Shown here piece after piece: positions 25,032 to 31,507 of a stretch of DNA of 33,111 bases. The stretch's first letter is position 1, and the number at the start of each line of letters is the position of its first letter. This DNA is from Cytophagaceae bacterium (GTDB lineage Bacteria; Bacteroidota; Bacteroidia; Cytophagales; Flexibacteraceae), in NCBI GenBank assembly GCA_027487695.1, contig JAIYDB010000013.1, positions 1-33,111 on the forward strand, read 5' to 3'. The translations under genes were made by a program, and so were the position numbers. The notes beneath the pieces are model-generated. The model had not been told where the DNA came from, searched no databases, and saw only the letters and a list, made by a program, of their open reading frames with translations.

Positions 25032-25268
25032 TTAGATGGAGTAAACTAACTTCATTAGGTTTTCAAAACCGAAGTCTAAAACACCAATGAATAAGGCAAA
25101 TAATACCGATGCTACTAGCACTAACAACGAATTGTTAATCAGCTCATTTCTGGCTGGCCAAGTAGTGTGTTGGGTAACTTCTTCGTAACTGGCTTTAAGA
25201 AAAGGACCAAGACCCTTTTCAGGTACGAAATCGGTATTTTCAATAACTGAATTTTTGTTCTCTTCCAT
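25032..25268 (-). CDS. secE: Preprotein translocase subunit SecE
   Basis: Small membrane subunit of the SecYEG translocon that stabilises SecY. From the ATG at 25268 (MEENKNSVIENTDF) it is 78 aa with a single C-terminal transmembrane helix (LVLVASVLFALFIGVLDFGFENLMKLVY). Just ahead of it is the conserved amphipathic segment with EEVTQHTTWPARNELINNSL, the SecE signature. An upstream in-frame ATG (25292) lies close to the tRNA and adds eight residues; it is less likely. It is transcribed after tRNA-Trp. Confidence 0.95.
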   Translation of the reverse strand: MEENKNSVIENTDFVPEKGLGPFLKASYEEVTQHTTWPARNELINNSLLVLVASVLFALFIGVLDFGFENLMKLVYSI

Positions 25269-25312
25269 TAGTAGAAGTACTGATTTTTGCAACCAGATAA
25301 GGTTAAGCTAAG

Positions 25313-25385
25313 CACGGGAGGAGGGCCTCGAACCCCCAGCCTACGGTTTTGGAGACCGCCACTCTGCCAATTGAGCTACTCCCGT
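25313..25385 (-). tRNA. tRNA-Trp (CCA anticodon)
   Basis: On the minus strand the 7-bp acceptor stem ACGGGAG/CTCCCGT, D arm GCTC...GAGT, anticodon stem GCGGT/ACCGT with loop CTCCAAA (anticodon CCA) and T arm GGGGG-TTCGAGG-CCCTC all form. The discriminator base is G and the 3' CCA is not encoded. It is the first element of the secE-nusG-ribosomal protein transcript, 44 bases before secE. Confidence 0.97.
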
Positions 25386-25425
25386 GTGTATTATCGTTTT
25401 TAGTTGTTATACCTCAAACGGAGTG

Positions 25426-25455
25426 CAAAGGTAATAACATAGTAATACTGTGCAA
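25426..25455 (-). promoter_or_regulatory. Promoter of tRNA-Trp and the secE-rplL operon
   Basis: On the minus strand TTG (25453-25455), a 19-base spacer and TACCTTTG (25426-25433) give an almost ideal Bacteroidota promoter, about 40 bases ahead of the tRNA. This is the strongest promoter match in the window. Confidence 0.75.
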
Positions 25456-25563
25456 TACAATTTTTTAATTATTGTTTGCAAAACGCACAATGCTTGCTCT
25501 AATACACTTCAATGGCGGCTTTAATCCCCAAAAAAGATTGATGTAAACAAATAGTCATGTGCT

Positions 25564-25632
25564 AAAAACTTATGCTTGGTAACAGCAAGCCTTAGTTTCT
25601 GCACCAAGAGCGAGTGGAAGCCTACTCTTGAC
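25564..25632 (-). ncRNA. Candidate small RNA or DUF983 3' UTR terminator
   Basis: On the minus strand AAGAG/CTCTT (25606-25629) forms one hairpin. GCTTG/CAAGC (25574-25590) forms a second, flanked by AAACT/AGTTT and followed by a run of T. A TATATTTG box at 25637-25644 lies where a promoter for it would be expected. The whole could be a small RNA of about 70 bases, or simply the terminator of the DUF983 gene. The rest of the 277-base gap shows only the operon promoter. Confidence 0.35.
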
Positions 25633-25636
25633 GGTG

Positions 25637-25644
25637 CAAATATA
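25637..25644 (-). promoter_or_regulatory. Possible -7 box TATATTTG
   Basis: Minus-strand TATATTTG, a perfect TAnnTTTG match, lies between the DUF983 stop codon and two downstream hairpins. No -33 element is seen at the right distance, so it may be accidental. Confidence 0.35.
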
Positions 25645-25662
25645 AGCGTTGGTTCTGAAACT

Positions 25663-26040
25663 TTATTTATTGAGGGCGCTATCATATTGCACATTTCCGA
25701 ATACGTGCAGGAACAATACCCTACTATACCTAAAAAATACTGGCACCAACAATACAATAGAAACTACCACCAAGCTTATTGCCAAAATAGGTGAGTAAAG
25801 GTCTAATATATTTAGCGCGGTAAAAATGGTTATCAATACAGCTACAACTAAGGCATAACTCACATACATAGCCCCTGTAAAAAAGCCTGGTTCACTTTCG
25901 TAACGCAAACCACAATTGCTGCAAGTTTCTTCTACTTTATCAAACTTGCCAGGCAAAAAGGAATTATACTGGAACATATTTCCTTGCCTACACTTAGGAC
26001 ATTTACAGGCTATTACAGCTTGGAGGGCATTTCTTTTCAT
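25663..26040 (-). CDS. DUF983 family membrane protein
   Basis: Small membrane protein of 125 aa of the DUF983 family. A cytosolic zinc-ribbon-like part has CPKC (residues 14-17) and CSNC (40-43), followed by the family pattern ESEPGFFTGAMYVSYAL. Two transmembrane helices come next (about 57-77 and 83-103). A C-terminal RVLFLHVFGNVQY completes the family layout. DUF983 genes often neighbour cytochrome oxidase genes, as here, and a role in haem-copper oxidase biogenesis has been suggested but not proven. It is separated from the oxidase operon by a terminator and has its own possible promoter. Confidence 0.9.
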   Translation of the reverse strand: MKRNALQAVIACKCPKCRQGNMFQYNSFLPGKFDKVEETCSNCGLRYESEPGFFTGAMYVSYALVVAVLITIFTALNILDLYSPILAISLVVVSIVLLVPVFFRYSRVLFLHVFGNVQYDSALNK

Positions 26041-26077
26041 AGGAACTTAGTTCTGTGAGGAGATATTAAACTTTACC

Positions 26078-26085
26078 CAAAAGTA
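26078..26085 (-). promoter_or_regulatory. Possible -7 box TACTTTTG ahead of the DUF983 gene
   Basis: Minus-strand TACTTTTG fits TAnnTTTG and lies 37 bases before the DUF983 ATG and downstream of the oxidase terminator. There is no clear -33 element. Confidence 0.4.
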
Positions 26086-26121
26086 GGCCTATTTACCCAC
26101 CTTCTCTGCTACTTTAGTTAC

Positions 26122-26148
26122 AAAAAAACCTGCTGGTTAGGCAGGTTT
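26122..26148 (-). terminator. Terminator of the cytochrome oxidase operon
   Basis: Minus-strand stem AAACCTGC/GCAGGTTT with a 7-base loop runs into a T tract (complement of 26122-26128). It lies 11 bases after the stop of the last gene of the operon. Confidence 0.88.
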
Positions 26149-26158
26149 CAAATTCAGA

Positions 26159-26419
26159 TTATTGGATTTTAGCAGCTTGCAAACGCATTTTTTTGGCTTT
26201 TGCTTGTCGGTACCATATATAGGTGATGGTTGCGAACATAATATAAGGCAATACCATCAGGTAAAGGATACCACTATTAATATCGTTGCCAATACTAGTT
26301 CTATCGTGTTGCAAGTTATTTTCAACAGAAGCTTTACACATTGCACATTGTGCAAATGCAGTTATAACCGATATTAAAACTAAAACGAAACTTAGGATTG
26401 TGGTTTTTATTGCTGCCAT
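26159..26419 (-). CDS. Small membrane protein with CAMCKA motif
   Basis: Protein of 86 aa without a named family. A signal peptide or first helix (residues 6-23, TTILSFVLVLISVITAFA) is followed directly by QCAMCKASVENN, a C-x-x-C pair at the start of the mature part. A second helix at about 50-68 (GILYLMVLPYIMFATITYIW) and a basic tail YRQAKAKKMRLQAAK follow. The topology would place the CxxC outside the cytoplasm, where it could bind metal or act in thiol chemistry. As last gene of the oxidase operon it may serve oxidase assembly, but this is only inferred from position. Confidence 0.75.
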   Translation of the reverse strand: MAAIKTTILSFVLVLISVITAFAQCAMCKASVENNLQHDRTSIGNDINSGILYLMVLPYIMFATITYIWYRQAKAKKMRLQAAKIQ

Positions 26420-26475
26420 AATGAACTTACCGTTTATTGACTATACAAATTACTAACTTAATACTTTGTTTGGTA

Positions 26476-27072
26476 CTAATGTTGATAGTATGGCGAAATA
26501 AGCAAGTAAACTATTACCCCACTTACCGCAACAAACATCCATATAGGGAAAGTGTAGGCACTTACTTTTCTATGTCTTTTGTTTTGCTTAGTTAACCCGA
26601 AGTAGATACTTCTAAGCACCAATGGAACTATTATAGTAGCTGCCGCAATATGAGTTAACAAGAGCATAAGGTATATAAACCTCATACTGCCTACCGATTC
26701 AAGTTCAAAGGCAGAAAGAATACCATCGCCGTCTAAATCGCCGTACTTGGTGCTTGGTGCTTGAAAGTGGTAAAGAACGTAACTTACCAAGAACAAACTG
26801 CTTAGGACGAAAGCACTCAACATCATAGTTCTATGGGCGTTATACTTGCCTGTTTTTGTTAGGTAATAACCAACTGCTAAACAAAGAGCCGTAGCACTAT
26901 TTAATACCGCATTTAAATGAGGCAAGAAGGTAACATCGAAATCGCCTAGTTTACCTGTTTGTGGAATAAAAATAAGGAAAGCTACTACCACAGGTATAGC
27001 AACAGAAAGCACTCCTATTATATTCATATAGGTTCTATCCCTTTCAGAACCTTGAGTAATTATGTTATTCAT
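26476..27072 (-). CDS. DUF420 family membrane protein
   Basis: Integral membrane protein of 198 aa of the DUF420 (CtaM/YozB-like) group, a family linked to maturation of haem-copper oxidases in Firmicutes. Five hydrophobic helices are visible: GVLSVAIPVVVAFLIFIP, LNAVLNSATALCLAVGYYL, MMLSAFVLSSLFLVSYVLYH, IYLMLLLTHIAAATIIVPLVL and FPIWMFVAVSGVIVYLLI. Conserved histidines occur in PHLNAVLN, NAHRTMM, YHFQ, THIA and NKRHRK. Between helices 3 and 4 is an acidic loop DLDGDGIL that looks like a small EF-hand-type calcium loop, an unusual insert. It is 13 bases after the SCO gene. Confidence 0.9.
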   Translation of the reverse strand: MNNIITQGSERDRTYMNIIGVLSVAIPVVVAFLIFIPQTGKLGDFDVTFLPHLNAVLNSATALCLAVGYYLTKTGKYNAHRTMMLSAFVLSSLFLVSYVLYHFQAPSTKYGDLDGDGILSAFELESVGSMRFIYLMLLLTHIAAATIIVPLVLRSIYFGLTKQNKRHRKVSAYTFPIWMFVAVSGVIVYLLISPYYQH

Positions 27073-27085
27073 AGCTAGTTGCTTT

Positions 27086-27745
27086 TTATTTTAACTCAGA
27101 AAGCACAATTTTAGTTTCCAAAATTAAGGTATCAATTTGCATACTATCGGTACCATTGTAATAGCCTCTGATATAACCATTCCTATCTAAGAGCACTATT
27201 CTATCTGAATGCACAAAAGCATCAGGACCGCTAGCTTCTTCTGATGCAACAATTTTGTAACCTTCAGAAGCTTGTTTATACAACTTTTCCTTTTCACCTG
27301 TTAAGAAATGCCATTTCCCTGATATGGCTCCGTGAACTTTAGCGTAGCTATTAAGCACTTGAACGGTATCGTATTCAGGATCGACAGTATGGCTCAATAA
27401 AACCACATTAGGGTTATCGGCAAAGGCACGTTGTACACTTTCCAAGTTGTTGCTCATTTTCGGGCAAATGGTTTGGCAGCGGGTAAAGATATAATCGGCA
27501 ATTACCACTTTGCCTTCAATATCTTTTTCGGTGATGGTTTTACCATCCTGATCGGTAAAAGAGAAAGGGGGCAACTTATGTGGCTGTCCGTCTTCATTGA
27601 GCAGATATTTGGTAGGATTACCTTCCACATCACGAAAACGCTCCAACTGGTAAGTGTTTTTTCCTGTGTTCAGGAAAATAATAAACAAAACCGGCACCAC
27701 AAGCAGTAAGCTGAGGATGCCGGTCTTAACTAAGTTTTTATTCAT
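27086..27745 (-). CDS. SCO family copper chaperone
   Basis: Membrane-tethered thioredoxin-fold protein (219 aa) that delivers copper to the CuA site of cytochrome oxidase or keeps its cysteines reduced. An N-terminal anchor helix (residues 10-25) is followed by the periplasmic domain. The copper-binding C-x3-C motif is C90-C94 (FTRCQTICPKM) and the distal histidine ligand is H179 (FVHSDRIVLLD). LLSHTVDPEYDT and WHFLTGEKEKLY are further family blocks. It lies between coxIV (5 bases) and the DUF420 gene, fitting a role in oxidase assembly. Confidence 0.95.
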   Translation of the reverse strand: MNKNLVKTGILSLLLVVPVLFIIFLNTGKNTYQLERFRDVEGNPTKYLLNEDGQPHKLPPFSFTDQDGKTITEKDIEGKVVIADYIFTRCQTICPKMSNNLESVQRAFADNPNVVLLSHTVDPEYDTVQVLNSYAKVHGAISGKWHFLTGEKEKLYKQASEGYKIVASEEASGPDAFVHSDRIVLLDRNGYIRGYYNGTDSMQIDTLILETKIVLSELK

Positions 27746-27750
27746 TATAA

Positions 27751-28068
27751 TTATCTTACGCTATAGATGGAACCGCCCTCTGCAATCATTGCAACTAGGA
27801 ACCATATAACAAAGAGTAAAGGCAAAAGGATTGAAAACATTAAAGCTTTTACTTCATATTTCAAGTGCATGAATTCTGCAACTATGTAAAACGCCTTAAC
27901 AATTGTTAAGCCTACGAAAATTGACACTTTAAGCGGACCTGAAGCCATTACGAAAGCAATAACGAATTCTAATGCTGTAATAGCAGCCATAATCCAAAAT
28001 GTACGCCAGATGTGGGCCGTATTTGGTTTAGCTATTTCGCCTGGGGTATGTGATACGGTATGTTCCAT
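27751..28068 (-). CDS. Cytochrome c oxidase subunit IV-type protein
   Basis: Small membrane subunit of the oxidase (105 aa) with three transmembrane helices: TFWIMAAITALEFVIAFVMA, KVSIFVGLTIVKAFYIVAEF and ALMFSILLPLLFVIWFLVAM. This is the prokaryotic COX4 layout (caa3_CtaG/COX4_pro type), including the KAFYIVAEFMHLKYE segment. It probably stabilises subunits I and III. It follows the larger coxIII gene after 30 bases. Confidence 0.9.
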   Translation of the reverse strand: MEHTVSHTPGEIAKPNTAHIWRTFWIMAAITALEFVIAFVMASGPLKVSIFVGLTIVKAFYIVAEFMHLKYEVKALMFSILLPLLFVIWFLVAMIAEGGSIYSVR

Positions 28069-28098
28069 TTCAGTATGTCAGTGTTTTTAGGGAAAGAA

Positions 28099-28839
28099 TT
28101 AAACTAAATAGAAGAAGGTAAATACGAATACCCAAACAAGATCTACAAAGTGCCAGTATAAACCAATCTTCTCGATCATTTCATAATGACCTCTCTTCTG
28201 ATAAACATCCATAGTGGTGTTATAGAAGATTAGGAAATTAAGGATTACACCAGATAGTACGTGAGTTCCGTGGAAACCAGTGATAAAGAAGAACAAATCA
28301 GCAAATAGCATTGGGCCATATTGATTTTCCGCTAAACTAGCTCCAAAAATTCTTTGACCATTAGCCAATAAGGTACCTTCATCAGTTCCGTGGATAAAGT
28401 GGGTCCACTCCCAAGCTTGGCAACCTACGAAAGCAGCACCACCAACAATTGTCCATAGCAACCACTTTTGAACATCGGCCTTATCCATTCTATGCCCTGC
28501 TTCTACGGCTAATACCATAGTTACAGAACTCATGATTAGGATGAAAGTCATAATACCTACAAACACTAGAGGCAAATCATAACCATGCAAGAATGGCATT
28601 GCATTAAATACCTTTTCAGGAATAGGCCAGTATTCTGGACTAAATACTTCGGCACCAGCAGGCCAAGATTTGTGAGCAAATCTGATCAAGCCATAGGTAA
28701 TAAGTAATGCTGAAAAAGTGAAAGCATCTGATAATAGGAAAAACCACATCATCAGTTTGCCATAGCTCGCCTTTAAAGGCTCAACGCCGCCGTTCCAAAG
28801 CTTATCGTCGTTAGTAGGTGATACCGCTACAGTTGCCAT
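28099..28839 (-). CDS. Cytochrome c oxidase subunit III (larger copy)
   Basis: Haem-copper oxidase subunit III (246 aa), a lipid-binding membrane subunit thought to aid proton uptake and stability. Seven hydrophobic segments fit the family. Blocks include KLMMWFFLLSDAFTFSALLITY, QAWEWTHFIHG, FFFITGFHGTHVLSGVILN and the C-terminal GLYWHFVDLVWVFVFTFFYL. Compared with its shorter neighbour it has an extra loop with LLANGQRIFGAS. It is preceded by 86 non-coding bases, the largest gap in the operon. Confidence 0.94.
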   Translation of the reverse strand: MATVAVSPTNDDKLWNGGVEPLKASYGKLMMWFFLLSDAFTFSALLITYGLIRFAHKSWPAGAEVFSPEYWPIPEKVFNAMPFLHGYDLPLVFVGIMTFILIMSSVTMVLAVEAGHRMDKADVQKWLLWTIVGGAAFVGCQAWEWTHFIHGTDEGTLLANGQRIFGASLAENQYGPMLFADLFFFITGFHGTHVLSGVILNFLIFYNTTMDVYQKRGHYEMIEKIGLYWHFVDLVWVFVFTFFYLV

Positions 28840-28925
28840 TTATTAGTGTTTATTAAGAATGTTCGGTGTTTAAGGCAGGTCTAGGACCTAATTATTGCGC
28901 AAGTTAATAGGTACAAACAAAATTT

Positions 28926-29528
28926 TTACCTGTAGAGCGTTAAAAATGTAAAAAGATATAGCCAGAGCACATCTAGGAAGTGCCAATAAACGGCACACAT
29001 CTCAATAGTATTCATGTTTTGGCTATGAATTTTCAGCTGGAAAGTTTTTATGAAAACAATTGTAATGTACACTAAACCACCTATTAAGTGCAGGGCGTGC
29101 ACCAATGAAATCACATAAACAAACGATCCGCTTGGGTTACCAGTAAGGTAAACACCAATTTCAACCATTTCTGCCCAGCCCAAAAATTGTGTAACACAAA
29201 ACACCAATCCTAATAGGAAAGTGATAGACATTGCCAGTTTTAAAGTACCAATCTGGTTTTTACTAGCTGCATATACAGCCCATTGCATAGTTACAGAACT
29301 AAGCACAATAATGATTGAGCTTATATTAAACATCGCAGGCAAATCGAACATGAGCCAATTGCCTTCTGCCCTACGAACTATGTAACCACTTGTAAAGGCA
29401 GCAAAAATCATTATAATGCTAGCAATAAAGAGGTAAAGCATAAACTTCTTAGGGTTCATACTTAAGGTTGGCTGTGGCTCATCTGGCAACAGACGGGTAT
29501 TAACATCTACAAAGCGAGGCTCTGCCAT
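28926..29528 (-). CDS. Cytochrome c oxidase subunit III (shorter copy)
   Basis: Second subunit III homologue (200 aa), with FMLYLFIASIIMIFAAFTSGY at the N-terminus, YVISLVHALHLIGGLVYI in the middle and AVYWHFLDVLWLYLFTFLTLY at the C-terminus. Two tandem subunit III genes are normal in Bacteroidota oxidase operons, and both may be in one complex. It lies 5 bases after ctaB, indicating tight cotranscription. Confidence 0.93.
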   Translation of the reverse strand: MAEPRFVDVNTRLLPDEPQPTLSMNPKKFMLYLFIASIIMIFAAFTSGYIVRRAEGNWLMFDLPAMFNISSIIIVLSSVTMQWAVYAASKNQIGTLKLAMSITFLLGLVFCVTQFLGWAEMVEIGVYLTGNPSGSFVYVISLVHALHLIGGLVYITIVFIKTFQLKIHSQNMNTIEMCAVYWHFLDVLWLYLFTFLTLYR

Positions 29529-29533
29529 AGTGA

Positions 29534-30421
29534 TTAGATTTTATCGAATACGTACACAATTTGTACAATAGGTAAATAGATTACTGAACCCAGTAAAATA
29601 CTGCGCGCTGCTTTAGCAGTGCATTCCTTCATTAAATGGAAGGTGGTCATAAGGAACATACAACCGCAGATTGTAGCTACAATGGCCGATGTAGGTCCTG
29701 TTATTCCTAATTGAGTAGGCAGCATTCCTAGTGGTAAAAGGAACAGCGTATAAATCATGATTTGAAACGCAGTATTCATATCCTTACCACCGCCGTTAGG
29801 CAACATTTTAAAGCCTACACGTTGGTAATCATCGTCCAATATCCAAGCAATTGCCCAGAAGTGAGGAAACTGCCATATAAACTGAATACCAAACAATACC
29901 CAAGCTTCAATGCCTAAAGTACCTGTTTCAGCGACCCAACCAATCATTGGAGGCAAGGCACCAGGAATTGCTCCAACAAGCACAGATAGTGGCGTCCTAG
30001 ATTTTAATGGCGTATAAACGAAACCATATAGCAACATACTTAAGAAGGTAATGGCCGCTGTAAGCACATTTACATAAACAACCAAAAGCAACATACCAGC
30101 TACTGCGCAAGCCATTCCAAAAAGCATTGCCTCTTCTTTAGAGAGCCTGCCAGTGGGTAAGGGACGATTAGCGGTGCGCTTCATGAGCTTATCAATCTCA
30201 ATTTCCTTTACCTGATTAATGATATTAGCTGCGACAGTTACAAGAAAACCACCAATAACCAATGAAAACAACTTTAGGAAATCGGTATGGTCCTTTGCTG
30301 CAAGCAAAAAAGTCATGGCCGCAGAAAAAACAACCAAACTGCTCAATCTGAACTTGGTGAGTTCGCCAAAAGCTTTAAGTTTATCTGAATAAGTAAGCGT
30401 AATAACCTGATTTTGTGACAT
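29534..30421 (-). CDS. ctaB: Protohaem IX farnesyltransferase (haem O synthase)
   Basis: UbiA-type membrane prenyltransferase that attaches farnesyl to haem B, giving haem O for cytochrome oxidase (295 aa). The prenyl-diphosphate site is in NIINQVKEIEIDKLMKRTANRPLPTGRLS, where the usual first Asp of the NxxxDxxxD-type motif appears as Glu while the second Asp is kept. A second motif is DDDYQRVGFKMLPNGGG. YTPLKSRTPLSVLVGAIPGALPP and the QFPHFWAIAW block are diagnostic of CtaB/CyoE. About nine helices. It lies between ctaA and coxIII. Confidence 0.96.
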   Translation of the reverse strand: MSQNQVITLTYSDKLKAFGELTKFRLSSLVVFSAAMTFLLAAKDHTDFLKLFSLVIGGFLVTVAANIINQVKEIEIDKLMKRTANRPLPTGRLSKEEAMLFGMACAVAGMLLLVVYVNVLTAAITFLSMLLYGFVYTPLKSRTPLSVLVGAIPGALPPMIGWVAETGTLGIEAWVLFGIQFIWQFPHFWAIAWILDDDYQRVGFKMLPNGGGKDMNTAFQIMIYTLFLLPLGMLPTQLGITGPTSAIVATICGCMFLMTTFHLMKECTAKAARSILLGSVIYLPIVQIVYVFDKI

Positions 30422-30448
30422 TTCTATAGAAGAAATTGCTGATGTATT

Positions 30449-31507
30449 TTAAGAAACGGTAACTGGCGCAACTTTAGGTGAGTGCCATATTACCATCAGA
30501 ATTAACAAATGAGCCCCTGAAAGCAAGGTACCCAATGTTAAGTGTATAGGTTGAGCAAAGGCGGGAATATCATAGCTATATAGAATGATACCTGTAAGCA
30601 TACTAAGCCCAACTATAACTACTGAAAGATTAACTGCAAATTTAACAATACTATGCGTTTGAACTGCACTTACTTTCATAAAGAGCACAATTGTAGCAAT
30701 TACCACTCCGAAAGAAAGCAATCGGTGTAGCTCCAAATCGTGACTCATAACTAATAACCGCTCGGTTATGGTATATGTTTCAACAGGATTAGCCTTAAGA
30801 ACGTCTACGTTTTCACGTACCTGTGTACCAAGCACAATTTGAGTTAAGCCAATAATTAAGTTAAACCAAACTACCTTATTCAAATCCCAGTGGCTAAAAG
30901 CGCCAGCAAACTGAGTTGCTCGCACTTTCACTATACAGTAAACCAAAGCTCCTACCATTAATAAGCTAAAAAGCATGTGCATGGTAATGGTAGCAGGTAT
31001 TAGATTAGTGCTTACAACTATGGAACCTAAGAAAGCCTGAATGAAAGTAAGCAATAAAGCTAGTCCACTAGCAGCAACAACGCCTGGGTACTGCTTTCTA
31101 ATCCTAAAACTAAATGCGAAACTAAGTAATACAAACAAACCAATAAGCGCGCCCGCAAGTCGATTAATGTACTCAATCCAGGTTTTTACTGCATTAAACT
31201 CCTCGCCTTTGTAAACCGCAGCTTCAGCTACAATTTTATCATGCACTTCTGGGAATCCTATAGATGCCATGAAGTTTGCAATCCGCTCGTTCTTAACTTT
31301 TCTCTTGGCTACATATTGCTCTAAATAATTTTCGGGAAGTTGTTCCACCGAGGTAGGTGGAACAAGCTTCCCGAAACATTTTGGCCAATCTGGGCAGCCC
31401 ATTCCTGAACCTGTTGCCCGAACTAAGCCGCCAATAAGTATTAGCGCGTATAACGCAATTAAAGTAAAGGAAACGAAACGGAGAAATTTAGCCTCCGATG
31501 GTTTCAT
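30449..31507 (-). CDS. ctaA: Haem A synthase (COX15/CtaA)
   Basis: Converts haem O to haem A in the membrane (352 aa). The N-terminal GGLVRATGSGMGCPDWPKCFG motif with two cysteines is typical. Conserved haem-ligand histidines occur in ITMHMLFSLL, DLELHRLLSFG and QPIHLTLGTLLSGAH, fitting eight transmembrane helices. The stretch at about residues 55-110, rich in charged residues (LEQYVAKRKVKNERI), is an extracellular loop longer than in Bacillus CtaA, as is common in this phylum. Its ATG shares one base with the ctaD stop codon, so translation is coupled. Confidence 0.95.
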   Translation of the reverse strand: MKPSEAKFLRFVSFTLIALYALILIGGLVRATGSGMGCPDWPKCFGKLVPPTSVEQLPENYLEQYVAKRKVKNERIANFMASIGFPEVHDKIVAEAAVYKGEEFNAVKTWIEYINRLAGALIGLFVLLSFAFSFRIRKQYPGVVAASGLALLLTFIQAFLGSIVVSTNLIPATITMHMLFSLLMVGALVYCIVKVRATQFAGAFSHWDLNKVVWFNLIIGLTQIVLGTQVRENVDVLKANPVETYTITERLLVMSHDLELHRLLSFGVVIATIVLFMKVSAVQTHSIVKFAVNLSVVIVGLSMLTGIILYSYDIPAFAQPIHLTLGTLLSGAHLLILMVIWHSPKVAPVTVS

